A stretch of 64,000 nt of DNA from Candidatus Iainarchaeum andersonii SCGC AAA011-E11 (GCA_000402355.1 AQRS01000043.1:1-64000), one strand, 5' to 3'. Shown: positions 23,444-31,340, counted from the first letter of the stretch. Numbers and translations are program-made. Notes: generated by a model not told the origin, from the sequence alone.

Positions 23444-24394
23444 ATGAGCTTTGAATTCAAAAAACCCGTTCTGGAAGACTTCAAGTTCTCCGCTGAAAAA
23501 AACAAAAAAATGGAAGAAATACTCTACAAGCATGGCCCTGGAAATGGCACATTGTTAGTGCTGCCAATTGACCAGGGCCTCGAGCACGGCCCAATGGATT
23601 TCTTTGCAAACCCCGAAGCGAAAAACCCAGAGTTCCAATTCAGGCTGGCAATTGAGGGCGGTTACTCTGCAATAGCGTGCCACATAGGCCTCGCAGAAAA
23701 GTACTGGACCAATTACAAAGGCAAAATACCATTGATTCTGAAAGTGAACGGGAAAACAGCTATTCCGAGCGACGACGAGGCGTTCTCACCATTAACCTCA
23801 ATGGTTGAGGATGCGGTTCGGTTGGGCGCGAGCGCGGTAGGCTACACTTTGTACGTGGGCTCTCCGGCACAGGACCGTGATATTGCACAACTTAGCAAAG
23901 TCAGACTGGAGTGCGTGAAAAACAATTTGCCGCTAGTTGTCTGGTCATACTCAAGGGGAAAAGCCGTGCAGGAAAAGGGCGACAGGGACTCGCTTTACTC
24001 CGTTGATTACGCTGCGAGAGTTGCAATGGAACTCGGAGCGGACATGGTGAAGCTCAATGTCCCGAAAAAGCTTTCCGGAGAAAAACTCGAAAAATACAAA
24101 GCATTCCTCCAGAAGAACGAGGAAACCAAACCATATCTTGAGTTGGAAAACGCTCCCGACGTGGAAAGGATGAGAAGAGTTGTGGAGTCAGCAGGAAAAA
24201 CCTTTGTTATAGTGAGCGGCGGCGGAAAAGTCGGGGACAGAGGCCTAGTGCAACGCTCTGAATTCTGCATAAAGGCAGGAGTAACCGGCTTCGTGTACGG
24301 CAGGAACATGTGGCAACGCCCATATAAAGAGGCGCTCGAAATGACAAAACAAATCAAGGAAATGCTGAAAAAGCAGAGAAAAGAACAGCAGTAA
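23444..24394 (+). CDS. Class I fructose-bisphosphate aldolase, archaeal (DhnA) type
   Basis: The enzyme cleaves or condenses fructose 1,6-bisphosphate with DHAP and GAP. It matches the archaeal DhnA-type TIM barrel: LPIDQGLEHGPMDFF near the N-terminus, a Schiff-base lysine in GADMVKLNVP and phosphate-binding VSGGGKVGD and FVYGRNMWQRP. The length of 316 residues is somewhat longer than typical archaeal forms and includes a lysine-rich tail. The frame is intact, unlike the three genes before it. Start ATG 23444. Confidence 0.92.
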   Translation: MSFEFKKPVLEDFKFSAEKNKKMEEILYKHGPGNGTLLVLPIDQGLEHGPMDFFANPEAKNPEFQFRLAIEGGYSAIACHIGLAEKYWTNYKGKIPLILKVNGKTAIPSDDEAFSPLTSMVEDAVRLGASAVGYTLYVGSPAQDRDIAQLSKVRLECVKNNLPLVVWSYSRGKAVQEKGDRDSLYSVDYAARVAMELGADMVKLNVPKKLSGEKLEKYKAFLQKNEETKPYLELENAPDVERMRRVVESAGKTFVIVSGGGKVGDRGLVQRSEFCIKAGVTGFVYGRNMWQRPYKEALEMTKQIKEMLKKQRKEQQ

Positions 24395-24456
24395 TAGCCC
24401 TTGGCCTGCCATACTTTTAAATAGTTTTAATGCGGTGTTAGTATAGTGGTTTGTTG

Positions 24457-24606
24457 ATGTACCAGAAGACCGTTGAAAGGGAAGAGGGTTACTCAAAGGC
24501 GGAGATTGGGCGGATTAAGGCTCTTTTTCGCGTCCTTGAAAAGGCCAGGGATTCCAAGAGCATCAATGCTTATACCGATAAAATGCTTGCTAAAATGAAG
24601 GGCTGA
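24457..24606 (+). CDS. 49-residue helical protein of unknown function
   Basis: A short intact frame starts at ATG 24457 (MYQKTVEREEGYSKAEI) and ends TGA. A TTTTAAATAG box lies about 35-40 bases upstream. The product is charged and predicted to be helical, with no motif I recognise. It might be a small regulator or antitoxin without a visible toxin. It lies between the aldolase gene and a convergent phosphatase fragment. Confidence 0.45.
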   Translation: MYQKTVEREEGYSKAEIGRIKALFRVLEKARDSKSINAYTDKMLAKMKG

Positions 24607-24614
24607 GCAGCTTT

Positions 24615-24833
24615 TCAAGCGCTATAAGTTCCGGCGTCTTCAGCTTCTTTTTTTGGTTGCAGCAAATCACTCGAATAAACACAATCGATTTTTTCGCCTT
24701 TCAGGAACTCCGAGAGTTTGTGAGCCTGCACTTTGCCTTTTTCGCTTAGGAGGTTATTTGCGTGCCCCTGCTTCCTGCCCTCCTGGTTCCACTCGGTTTC
24801 GCCGTGCCTCACAATAATGAGCTTAGAGAACAT
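24615..24833 (-). pseudogene. Truncated histidine phosphatase (phosphoglycerate-mutase-like)
   Basis: The frame starts well, with MFSKLIIVRHGETEWN (the RHGE catalytic histidine) and LLSEKGKVQAHKL, but ends after 72 residues. Family members have about 180-220 residues and need a second histidine in the C-terminal half, which is absent here. A TATA-like CTTTAAATG lies about 30 bases upstream of the ATG at 24833. It looks like a 3'-deleted remnant. The 127 bases between it and ybaK (24871-24997) are GC-rich with small hairpins and no gene that I can support. Confidence 0.75.
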
Positions 24834-24997
24834 TCACAACACCAAAAACAACCGCTTGAACATTTAAAGCCCTTCGGCGGGCGGCAAATTCATTTTTCCG
24901 CGGCTTCCCGCTTTCCGCGGTGGCAACTGCAGCCGCAGTAAAGCGAGGAAACGTGACCCCGCCCGTTGGTGTAGCAGTAGAAGCAGCACATCACGAG

Positions 24998-25456
24998 TCA
25001 CTTCACAATCCTGAAAACAATCGGGTCAACGGCCCTTATGAGGCTCCGCGAAGCAAGCTCCAACCCAAGAGTCGGAACGCCCGCACTGATGTTAACCTTC
25101 TTCTTCAAAAGTATCGCCTCGTCGAAAACAACGGGAACCCCATTGTCAAAAGAAACCGGCGGAACAGAACCCAGTTCAAAGCCGGTTACGTCACTTATTT
25201 TTGATTCGGGCGCAAAAGAAAGGCGCTTGAACGGAAGCAAACGCCTGATGCTTTGCGGGTCAAGCGTTGAATCCGCGAGAAGGCACGCGAGGCAATACTT
25301 CCCGGCCTTATCCACGAGAAGAATGGACTTCACCATTTCATTCAAAGGAACTTTCCTTTCAATTGCGGCATCCTCGCATGAATAGGCGGGCTTTTCGTGC
25401 GGCAAAAGCCTGTAAGAAACACCTTTTTCCTTCAAGAAATCCTCAACTTTCAACAT
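24998..25456 (-). CDS. YbaK/EbsC-family aminoacyl-tRNA deacylase
   Basis: This 152-residue protein belongs to the YbaK/ProX trans-editing fold, which hydrolyses mischarged tRNAs such as Cys- or Ala-tRNA(Pro). Typical features are EDAAIERKVPLNEMVKSILL near the front with the conserved lysine, a central LPFKRLSFAPE and the late GVPTLGLELASR. The start is the ATG at 25456 with GGTGG just upstream; an in-frame codon at 25501 would add 15 residues. The exact editing substrate cannot be told. Confidence 0.8.
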   Translation of the reverse strand: MLKVEDFLKEKGVSYRLLPHEKPAYSCEDAAIERKVPLNEMVKSILLVDKAGKYCLACLLADSTLDPQSIRRLLPFKRLSFAPESKISDVTGFELGSVPPVSFDNGVPVVFDEAILLKKKVNISAGVPTLGLELASRSLIRAVDPIVFRIVK

Positions 25457-25523
25457 TTTCTCCACCTTTCGCAGCTTAACTTGGTTATTCAGGTTCTGCA
25501 ATTACCAAACCCATAAACAACCA

Positions 25524-25868
25524 CTATTTTCCGACATTCTTTCTTTGTACATTGTAATTATCCCAAACAAGGCTCGCTAGGCATGAAACCAAGTACATAT
25601 AGATTATTGCTATCGGGGCAACCAACATTCCAAAACCTATTGATGACACAGGCACGGTAACAAGTGTTATCGGAAGAAGAAAATACGCCAATGCAGCCCA
25701 GAGAGGAACAGGCCTGATGAGATCGTACAAAAACGGTTTTGAGGCAGGGTCATTCGAAAAGCCCCAAGCCTGAATTGTTGCGAGAATAGCCCAAATTATT
25801 AATAGTGAAAAAACCAAAATTTTAGCCTCATTTGGCGCCAGAAATTTCAACACTTTTTCTTTCATCAC
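25524..25868 (-). CDS. Small membrane protein, three predicted helices
   Basis: This 114-residue protein has three hydrophobic segments (about residues 15-35, 52-72 and 76-98) and a positively charged C-terminus. I do not recognise a family. ATG codons at 25868 and 25865 are both possible starts. It lies downstream of the terminator of the secreted-protein gene, so it probably has its own promoter in the AT-rich spacer. Confidence 0.6.
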   Translation of the reverse strand: MMKEKVLKFLAPNEAKILVFSLLIIWAILATIQAWGFSNDPASKPFLYDLIRPVPLWAALAYFLLPITLVTVPVSSIGFGMLVAPIAIIYMYLVSCLASLVWDNYNVQRKNVGK

Positions 25869-25900
25869 GTTTCACTTTTTATTCAAATAATGCATTAAAA

Positions 25901-25934
25901 CAAAATAAAAAGAGCCCCAAATGGGGGGCTCTTT
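25901..25934 (-). terminator. Hairpin terminator of the secreted-protein gene
   Basis: The stem AAAGAGCCCC/GGGGCTCTTT (25909-25918/25925-25934) has a 6-base loop, followed on the minus strand by TTTTTATTTTG. It lies just after the original stop codon of the gene that the IS copy at 25960 interrupted, so it is the native terminator. Confidence 0.7.
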
Positions 25935-25936
25935 CC

Positions 25937-26881
25937 TTAATTACAGTACAGGTTGTGCCGGCGGTGTAGAAATGTGTTGGCAAATATAAATAGCCAAACT
26001 TTTATTCTGCGCCCCATGACCTCAAGATTGTATGCCAGCATTTTGATGGTGACTTCTTTCTGCTGGTTCAAGGGTTTCCGTGAGGAAACCCACGCCCCGA
26101 AGGGGCGTTTCACAGCAGAAATCACGGATTCTACAAGCGCTCTGCGCTTGTAAGCTTGCGCATCGAAGAGCCTCGCTGCTCTGCGTCTGGCTTTGCCGTG
26201 AATAGATTGCTTGTGACCATAACCTAGTCGGCCTTGCCGCCACTCTCGAACGGGAATGATGTGCTCTACATTGATGGAGTCGCAGTAGAGCCTGTTGCTT
26301 GCGGCATCATAGCCCTTGTCCGCAAGCACGCATTTGAGAGCGTGCTTGAGCTCACTCACAACAGGAATAAAGAATAGAGTCTCATTCCGGTAATCGCTTG
26401 TGCTCTTGACATTAAGCACAAGCTTTGAATCCAAATCGGCTAATAGAACCGTTTTAGTGAAGTTCTTGACGCTAGTGCCTTCTATACGCTTAATGTAATA
26501 GTGCGAGGGATTGGTGTTGGAAAAGCCAGTGCCGTCAACGGCACTGAGCATGCCCTTCAAACCTAATAATGAATGGCATGCTTTCACCATGCGCTCAAGC
26601 AAGCTTTTTGATAAGCGCTGGAGCGCCTTTTGTATCGTAGTGAAGTGAGGAATGCGCTTGATGCACAACATGCGAGCGAGATTGAATTCTGTGGCGAGGT
26701 GCTCAAGCCGCCTGTATGACACGCCTAATCTCTGCTTGAGCACCAAGAGAAAGACGTGCACAAAGTTGTTGTACATCTTCTTGCTCCGATAATAACGGTG
26801 CAATGGGAGCCTGGCTTGCGCGCACACGCGCAAGCATAATTTATAAAAGTCTGAAGTCGCTATTGGTATCAAAGCGCTCAA
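25937..26881 (-). CDS. IS5/IS4-family DDE transposase, copy 2
   Basis: The 314-residue sister of the protein at 8972-9946 keeps the DDE residues in AVDGTGFS, LADKGYDA and RALVESVISAVKRPFG. It starts with TTG at 26881 where copy 1 has ATG. There is no stop inside the element: after TFLHR the frame leaves the terminal repeat and ends on the original stop codon of the interrupted host gene, adding the host tail HNLYCN. The two copies differ at many positions, so this was not a recent local transposition. Confidence 0.87.
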   Translation of the reverse strand: MSALIPIATSDFYKLCLRVCAQARLPLHRYYRSKKMYNNFVHVFLLVLKQRLGVSYRRLEHLATEFNLARMLCIKRIPHFTTIQKALQRLSKSLLERMVKACHSLLGLKGMLSAVDGTGFSNTNPSHYYIKRIEGTSVKNFTKTVLLADLDSKLVLNVKSTSDYRNETLFFIPVVSELKHALKCVLADKGYDAASNRLYCDSINVEHIIPVREWRQGRLGYGHKQSIHGKARRRAARLFDAQAYKRRALVESVISAVKRPFGAWVSSRKPLNQQKEVTIKMLAYNLEVMGRRIKVWLFIFANTFLHRRHNLYCN

Positions 26882-26941
26882 AATGAATCACCAATTCTAT
26901 GAGCGCTTTTCTCCTTATTTATAAATCATTTCTACAGAGCC
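25960..26941 (-). mobile_element. IS5/IS4-type insertion sequence, copy 2, 9-bp target duplication
   Basis: The ends read GGCGGTGTAGAAATG at 25960 and, inward from 26941, GGCTCTGTAGAAATG, matching copy 1. The perfect 9-base target duplication is GGTTGTGCC at 25951-25959 and 26942-26950. It lies within the last codons of the secreted-protein gene. The length is 982 bases with one transposase gene. Confidence 0.92.
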
Positions 26942-27683
26942 GGTTGTGCCACCATTGAACATATTGACCCCACCAATACACGGGCCAGTTATAGCTGAAT
27001 ATTTCAGGGTTTGGTTCTGGAGTTTGAGTCCAGTAAGTCCAAGAGGACCCCTGCTGCAATATTCTCGCCTGTGTCCTGAAAGAACCCCAAGTACAGCTAT
27101 ACGCATTTACCCACTTAGTGAAGTCTTCAGGACAACTATACCCAGTGGAACCGCAACCAGGCCAATATGTGTTATGGAAACCCTGACTTTTCACATTGTT
27201 TGAAATTTCAGTTTTGGTAGCCTTGAATATCCCGGAATTTTTTCTTGCAGGACATATATGGGGCTGTTGTTGGCTGCCGCCGCAAACCAAATTACTTGTG
27301 GTTGTTGCAGCCCGCATAGTAGCATCGGCACTTCCAGAAGACATTGCGTCAAATACTGCATTGAATTTTGAGGATTCAGGAAGCGCTTTTAGTTTTCCTG
27401 AGTAAATTCCCTCTGACTTTATGATGGCAACAGATTTGTTGTTATATGCCGAGTACTCCACACCCATCTGAATCAGCCTTTTGGGCAACCCATTCGCTTT
27501 TGCCTTTGAAATATCAAAGGTTACCGAATAATCCTTGTTTATCTTCATATAAGGCGACAGGCTGTTAAGCTCCGAAACCGAATAACTGCTGCCAACTAGC
27601 TTGCTTTCCTGAATTCCGCCTGCAAAAGCCGTGGAAGTCAAAAATAGCAAACAAACTAATGAAACTATTTTTCCAAATCTCAA
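26919..27683 (-). CDS. Secreted protein of unknown function, 3' end replaced by IS insertion
   Basis: The N-terminus is a signal peptide: LRFGK, then a hydrophobic stretch, then TSTAFAGG. The mature part is rich in serine, glycine, asparagine and tryptophan, with several cysteines (LVCGGSQQQPHICP, WPGCGSTGYSCPEDF), suggesting a disulfide-stabilised extracellular protein. The start is TTG at 27683 with GGAGGTG seven bases upstream. An in-frame TTG at 27731 lies 20 bases after a TATA box and is probably near the transcription start. The IS at 25960-26941 replaces the last four codons (original end NLYCN) by RLCRNDL, so the protein may still be functional. Confidence 0.65.
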   Translation of the reverse strand: MRFGKIVSLVCLLFLTSTAFAGGIQESKLVGSSYSVSELNSLSPYMKINKDYSVTFDISKAKANGLPKRLIQMGVEYSAYNNKSVAIIKSEGIYSGKLKALPESSKFNAVFDAMSSGSADATMRAATTTSNLVCGGSQQQPHICPARKNSGIFKATKTEISNNVKSQGFHNTYWPGCGSTGYSCPEDFTKWVNAYSCTWGSFRTQARILQQGSSWTYWTQTPEPNPEIFSYNWPVYWWGQYVQWWHNRLCRNDL

Positions 27684-27748
27684 CACAACACCTCCAATGT
27701 TGTGCAGATTAACCCTAAGCTCGCTACTCAAATAACTTTCTCGAGACC

Positions 27749-27791
27749 TAATATACCTGCGGTTGATTGCGAATCAACCAAAAAGTTGATT
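27749..27791 (-). promoter_or_regulatory. 19-bp palindromic operator plus TATA box, second locus
   Basis: On the minus strand the sequence is the same as 19491-19533 apart from the middle base of the palindrome: GGTTGATT-CGC-AATCAACC, then GCAGGTATATTA. It sits at the promoter of the secreted-protein gene. Two unrelated promoters sharing 42 of 43 bases implies a common regulator. Confidence 0.72.
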
Positions 27792-27808
27792 ATTGCCGAA
27801 AAATGCTT

Positions 27809-28297
27809 TCACGGCAAAAGCGATATCGATTCCCTTAACGAAGGAACCGTTTTTTCGTTCCCCCTAAGCAAATCCATGAGACCTTTTTTTGAAACCAGCC
27901 TTGTTTCCGAAATTTCTTTGCTGTCGGGCCTTACCACCCCCTTTGTCCGGCACACAAAAAAATGCATCATGAAATTGTCGTTGTAATCGCGGTCATGAAT
28001 GGCTTTTTTGCCTATGAATTCAAGGTTCGCCGCATCAAGGCCGAGTTCCTCCTTCACGCCCCTGACAGCCGCTTCCTCATAGGTCTCGCCGCTCTTCACG
28101 GTTTCCTCCACCATCGACCAATTGCCCGGCCTGATTTTCTTGCGTTCACTCCTTTTCTCCAGCACTATTTTCCCGTTCAGGAAAACGTAAACGCCCGCGC
28201 AGCGGTAAAGCAGGCCTTTCCCATTAACTTCCTTTCTTGATGCCCGCCCAATCACTTCATCTTTTTCATTAACCAAATCAAGCATTTCTTCGGCCAT
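27809..28297 (-). CDS. Nudix hydrolase (Idi-like)
   Basis: This 162-residue Nudix protein has a recognisable but altered Nudix box, SGETYEEAAVRGVKEELGL. The usual REV is RGV, while the two glutamates of EELG that bind the metal are present. The LVNEKDEVIGRASR start resembles isopentenyl-diphosphate isomerase or YfcD-type Nudix proteins. Substrate unknown. The start at 28297 follows an AT-rich box about 25 bases upstream; the ATG at 28285 is an alternative. Confidence 0.75.
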   Translation of the reverse strand: MAEEMLDLVNEKDEVIGRASRKEVNGKGLLYRCAGVYVFLNGKIVLEKRSERKKIRPGNWSMVEETVKSGETYEEAAVRGVKEELGLDAANLEFIGKKAIHDRDYNDNFMMHFFVCRTKGVVRPDSKEISETRLVSKKGLMDLLRGNEKTVPSLRESISLLP

Positions 28298-28333
28298 CGC
28301 CACATCGGAAAAATAATGAGCAACCCGCATTTA

Positions 28334-28831
28334 TTACCCTTGCACTTTAGCGATGCGCACAAAATACATTACCCCCGCAGCCGCCAGCAAAACGGAGCAA
28401 AGCAAATAGGTTTGTGCAAAACCCAAAAAGCCAAAGAAAGGATTCTGCATGGAGAACGGAGTAAAAGGCCGGATATCATTGTAAAGGAACGAATCAAGCA
28501 GCACATGCGAAAAAGCAGCGAAAACCGAGGAAAATAAAATCACGGCATTCGAAACCTGCAGCTGCGGAAAACGGAACAAAGCAAATACAGCATCAATTTG
28601 CGCCCTCAGCAAAACTAGCACAACAAAAACCAGCAAAGCTGCGATAAATGCACCGAGAAAAGTGTGGAAAAAACCGTGCAACACACCGCCTTCATTCGGC
28701 GAAATGAAGAGGAACCAGAACGGCTCCAAATCAACAATTACGGAAGAAACAAGGAGCGCGGGCAAATAGAAAAAGCGCGGAAACGCGAAGGCAAACACCG
28801 AAACAGACCAATGGAACGGGGTCAAAGGCAT
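28334..28831 (-). CDS. Membrane protein of the YdjM-like (DUF4184-like) metal-dependent hydrolase group
   Basis: About 165 residues with four to five hydrophobic helices begin MPLTPFHWS, a typical opening of this group. Conserved polar positions within the membrane are HGFFHTF and SHVLLDSFLYNDIRPF, whose histidines and aspartates could bind a metal. The start at 28831 is preferred to 28873 because family members open with this motif. The cellular role is unknown. Upstream there is a separate toxin-antitoxin module. Confidence 0.6.
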   Translation of the reverse strand: MPLTPFHWSVSVFAFAFPRFFYLPALLVSSVIVDLEPFWFLFISPNEGGVLHGFFHTFLGAFIAALLVFVVLVLLRAQIDAVFALFRFPQLQVSNAVILFSSVFAAFSHVLLDSFLYNDIRPFTPFSMQNPFFGFLGFAQTYLLCSVLLAAAGVMYFVRIAKVQG

Positions 28832-28943
28832 AAAGGAAGCACGCAAAGCCTCAATAAAACGATTTTGGTTCACGCATCAGATAAGGAGCAATCAGGGATA
28901 ATCACAGAAAAGGTTTAAATTAATCACCCAACACATTATTAGT

Positions 28944-29084
28944 ATGCCAGAAACAGTAACGATTCCTAAAACAGAATACAAGTCATTGAAAAAGAAAGCA
29001 GCCATTGCAGATGATGTTTTGCACCAGCTTGAACTCAGCCTGCGCGATGCCGAAAAAGGAAGAATAAGAAAGGCTGTACATTAA
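28944..29084 (+). CDS. 46-residue RelB-like antitoxin
   Basis: This small protein starts MPETVTIPKTEYKSLKKKA and continues with a helical segment ending GRIRKAVH. It resembles the short archaeal antitoxins that partner RelE toxins (a TVTIPKxEYxxLKKKA-type opening and a SLxDxxxGRI end). It begins 25 or so bases after a TTTAAATTAA box. Its 3' end overlaps the 3' end of the convergent RelE gene by 4 bases, an unusual antitoxin-toxin arrangement. Confidence 0.65.
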   Translation: MPETVTIPKTEYKSLKKKAAIADDVLHQLELSLRDAEKGRIRKAVH

Positions 29085-29389
29085 GGCTGGACACCGACTA
29101 TTTTTGCATACCTTTCCCGGTTGGCAAGCACGTGCCTGATTATTTCCCGTTGCTCCTTCTTGTCCCCAAAAGCCACAAGCAGCACCTTTCCGGCATTCCG
29201 GTAAACAAGGTAGTAAAGCCGTTTACCCTCGTACTTTTTCTCACGGAACCACTTGAAGCCCAACGGCTTCCCGACCTCGCTGTTTGCTTCAAGCTGCGCA
29301 ATCATTTTCCTAATCCAAGCCTTTTCTTCCTCCTCAAGCGATTCGAACTGCCTTGAGAAAGACTCAGTTTCCAGAACCTCGAAGCCCAT
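29081..29389 (-). CDS. RelE-family mRNA interferase-type toxin
   Basis: This 102-residue protein of the RelE/ParE fold contains archaeal RelE landmarks: SFSRQFESL, VGKPLGFKWFREKKYEGKRLYY split over two strands, and VLLVAFGDKKEQ. It probably cleaves mRNA in the ribosome. Its ATG directly follows the stop of the V4R gene (TGA-ATG), so it is probably co-transcribed with that sensor and not with its likely antitoxin, which lies convergently at 28944-29084. Confidence 0.75.
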   Translation of the reverse strand: MGFEVLETESFSRQFESLEEEEKAWIRKMIAQLEANSEVGKPLGFKWFREKKYEGKRLYYLVYRNAGKVLLVAFGDKKEQREIIRHVLANRERYAKIVGVQP

Positions 29390-29962
29390 TCATTCCACCC
29401 TCAACTGCGCCCTTGTCAGGGGATTGTCAAACTTGAACTCCGCCAAGGGCTTTACAACGAAATCACAGTGCGGCGCGCTCTGGGCGAGGCATTTTGTCTC
29501 GACGCACTCAACATCGCTCTTGAAGTAAATCGAGGAAACCCCGGCAAGGAACCCGCGCATGAACGTGTCAACCGGGGCTTTTGCGCCCTTCACGTTCTGA
29601 GCAACCGCGCTGTTCGAAACCGAAACCATTGCACGGCACTTCTTCTCGTCAAAATCAGTAACCTGAATCTCGCCCCAGCCCGAAGCCGTGAAAAAAGCAT
29701 TCATGAAATCCAATCCTTTTTGCCCCTCGACGCCAAAATCAATCTGGAACTGCCTACGCAAAGAATTCTGCGTTGATTCCTTCACGCTTTTGTAAATATT
29801 GAAATTCAGCTCCTTGCCCTCGAGCTTGGCAATTCCAGCGAGCGCATCAAGCGGAATGAGCGCGAAAGGCACATCCGCGAGGAAAAAATTGTTGTGCCTG
29901 TACTGCAAACTGTTGGTGAAAATGAATTTGTCGAGAAAACTGTTAAGCATTGAAACCACCAA
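29390..29962 (-). CDS. V4R-domain sensor protein, single domain
   Basis: This 190-residue V4R protein ends in the cysteine motif CVETKCLAQSAPHCDF, the metal- or ligand-binding hallmark of the domain. It aligns with the second half of the V4R protein at 5446-6585 (ASGWGEIQV versus AMGWGDLFI; FLAGVSSIYFKSDV versus LLSGMLSSVYKKDI). It is co-transcribed with the RelE toxin on one side and follows a winged-helix regulator on the other, which suggests a ligand-controlled regulatory unit. The ligand is unknown. Confidence 0.72.
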   Translation of the reverse strand: MVVSMLNSFLDKFIFTNSLQYRHNNFFLADVPFALIPLDALAGIAKLEGKELNFNIYKSVKESTQNSLRRQFQIDFGVEGQKGLDFMNAFFTASGWGEIQVTDFDEKKCRAMVSVSNSAVAQNVKGAKAPVDTFMRGFLAGVSSIYFKSDVECVETKCLAQSAPHCDFVVKPLAEFKFDNPLTRAQLRVE

Positions 29963-29981
29963 ACAAAAAATTTCCGGACAT

Positions 29982-30272
29982 TTACGGCGCCTCCTTCAAA
30001 ATTTTATGGATTGCCCGGTAAGCCTCCACTTCAAGCGGCCAGACAATCAAAGCGTTCCCCACGCGCTTGGAAAGAACCAAGCGCTTCGCAACCAGTTTCT
30101 TCAGGTAATAAGCGTAATTCGTGGAGTGGCGCTTCTTGTGCTCTTTTGTATGCAGCTTCTCATTGAAGTGCCCGGCAATCTCCAGAGCGGAGACAGGCCA
30201 GTGCTCCCTCACCAGGGAAAGCACTTTTTGCTCCTTATCCGAGAGTTCTGCATAGCCAGAATTAATAGCCAT
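29982..30272 (-). CDS. Winged-helix regulator, possibly related to the EWPLS family
   Basis: The 96-residue protein has a winged helix with REHWPVSALEIAGHF near the front and NYAYYLKKLVAKRLV as the recognition region. The HWPVS stretch resembles the EWPLS motif of the other winged-helix genes, though SYQAxHK is not conserved. The start at ATG 30272 lies about 26 bases after the TATA box TTTTTTATAC (30297-30306). It precedes the V4R-RelE pair on the same strand by 19 bases, so it may regulate that operon. Confidence 0.65.
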   Translation of the reverse strand: MAINSGYAELSDKEQKVLSLVREHWPVSALEIAGHFNEKLHTKEHKKRHSTNYAYYLKKLVAKRLVLSKRVGNALIVWPLEVEAYRAIHKILKEAP

Positions 30273-30392
30273 AATAAGCCAAAATAAGGGCTTTTGAAGT
30301 ATAAAAAACAAGCCACTCTCTGGCAAGCCAGAAAAACGGCATTAACTCTTTTGCAATACAGCGAAGCCGGTTCTTTTTCTTTTTCGCCAACG

Positions 30393-30423
30393 TTTTTCTT
30401 TTTCTTATCAAGAAAAAGAAAAA
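30393..30423 (-). terminator. Hairpin terminator after the EamA gene
   Basis: A perfect 14-bp stem of T/C and A/G runs (30393-30406 with 30410-30423) with a 3-base loop follows the EamA stop codon on the minus strand. More pyrimidine-rich sequence lies beyond it. It probably ends transcription. Confidence 0.6.
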
Positions 30424-30431
30424 GGTTGTGC

Positions 30432-31340
30432 TCAGTGCTTGTGCTTCACGTGCAGCAGGTACTCGAAGTTCTCTATGTCTGACTCGCGCAGGAGTATTAT
30501 GAGGGCGCCGGCGAGCACAACCAGGTAGCCGATGAATTCAACCCGCGTTGGAATTTCATTGAGGAACAAAAACGCGAGTACCGAGGCAATGAAGAGTTCT
30601 GACAATGATATTATCGAGGCGGTCGAGGCCTCGATTTTTTCCAGCGCGTAATAGTAGAGGTCGCTCGCGACCCCGCGGAGCAAACCTATTACTATGATTG
30701 CGAGCATTTCCCAGCCGAAAATATTGAAATCGGGAATGGTGCCTGTGAAAGGCACAATCAATGTAAGCACAATGGCCTGGAACCCGTTTGCATAAATCGA
30801 AACCGTGTGGAACGGGTAATCCTTGAGCTCCCTGGACGTTATTATGTCGCCCGCATAAGTCAGCGCGGCAATGAAGCTGAACACAAACCCCAAGTCAAGC
30901 GAGAGGATGCTTTGGGGGTTTGCAATGAAGAACAGCCCGAGAACGGTGAGAGCCAAACCAAAAACCTTTTTCGCTGTCAATTTTTCGCCGAGCAGAAGCA
31001 CGGCACCGACAAGCACCCACGCAGGTGCAGTATAAGCAATGAAGTAAGCGTTAGAAAGCGTAGTGTAAACAAGCGAAGCGAGGAAAAAAAGCGGGGTAAA
31101 AAGCGCAAAGAGGCCGTTGAGGAGAATCATCCTCAGCTCCTTTGTGTCGGTCACAACCTCGTGCCTGATTCCCTTGTAATCGGAAATGAACCAGACCGAG
31201 ATGAACCTGAAAATGTTGGAAAGCCACAGGATAAATATGAAAGAAAAACCGAGTTCTATGAAGAATTTTGCGGCAAAGCCCGAAATGCCCCAGATTGCCC
31301 CTGCAATGATGAGGCCGATGATGGCGGCTTTATGCTCCAT
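30432..31340 (-). CDS. EamA/DMT-family transporter
   Basis: This 302-residue inner-membrane protein has about ten hydrophobic helices in two repeated EamA halves (first IIAGAIWGISGFAAKF, second LLRGVASDLYYYALEK and LSELFIASVLAFLFL). It is a drug/metabolite-type exporter or importer of unknown substrate. A short polar tail ends in HVKHKH. It has its own promoter and terminator and no functional neighbours. Confidence 0.85.
   Translation of the reverse strand: MEHKAAIIGLIIAGAIWGISGFAAKFFIELGFSFIFILWLSNIFRFISVWFISDYKGIRHEVVTDTKELRMILLNGLFALFTPLFFLASLVYTTLSNAYFIAYTAPAWVLVGAVLLLGEKLTAKKVFGLALTVLGLFFIANPQSILSLDLGFVFSFIAALTYAGDIITSRELKDYPFHTVSIYANGFQAIVLTLIVPFTGTIPDFNIFGWEMLAIIVIGLLRGVASDLYYYALEKIEASTASIISLSELFIASVLAFLFLNEIPTRVEFIGYLVVLAGALIILLRESDIENFEYLLHVKHKH

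Noticed and set aside
24840..24997. Possible RNase P RNA or tRNA in the GC-rich spacer (a GCGAGGAAAC stretch and a GTGTAGCAGTAG stretch)
   Set aside because: The RNase P core would need GAGGAAAGTC and distant pairing partners, and no T arm or acceptor stem is found for a tRNA.
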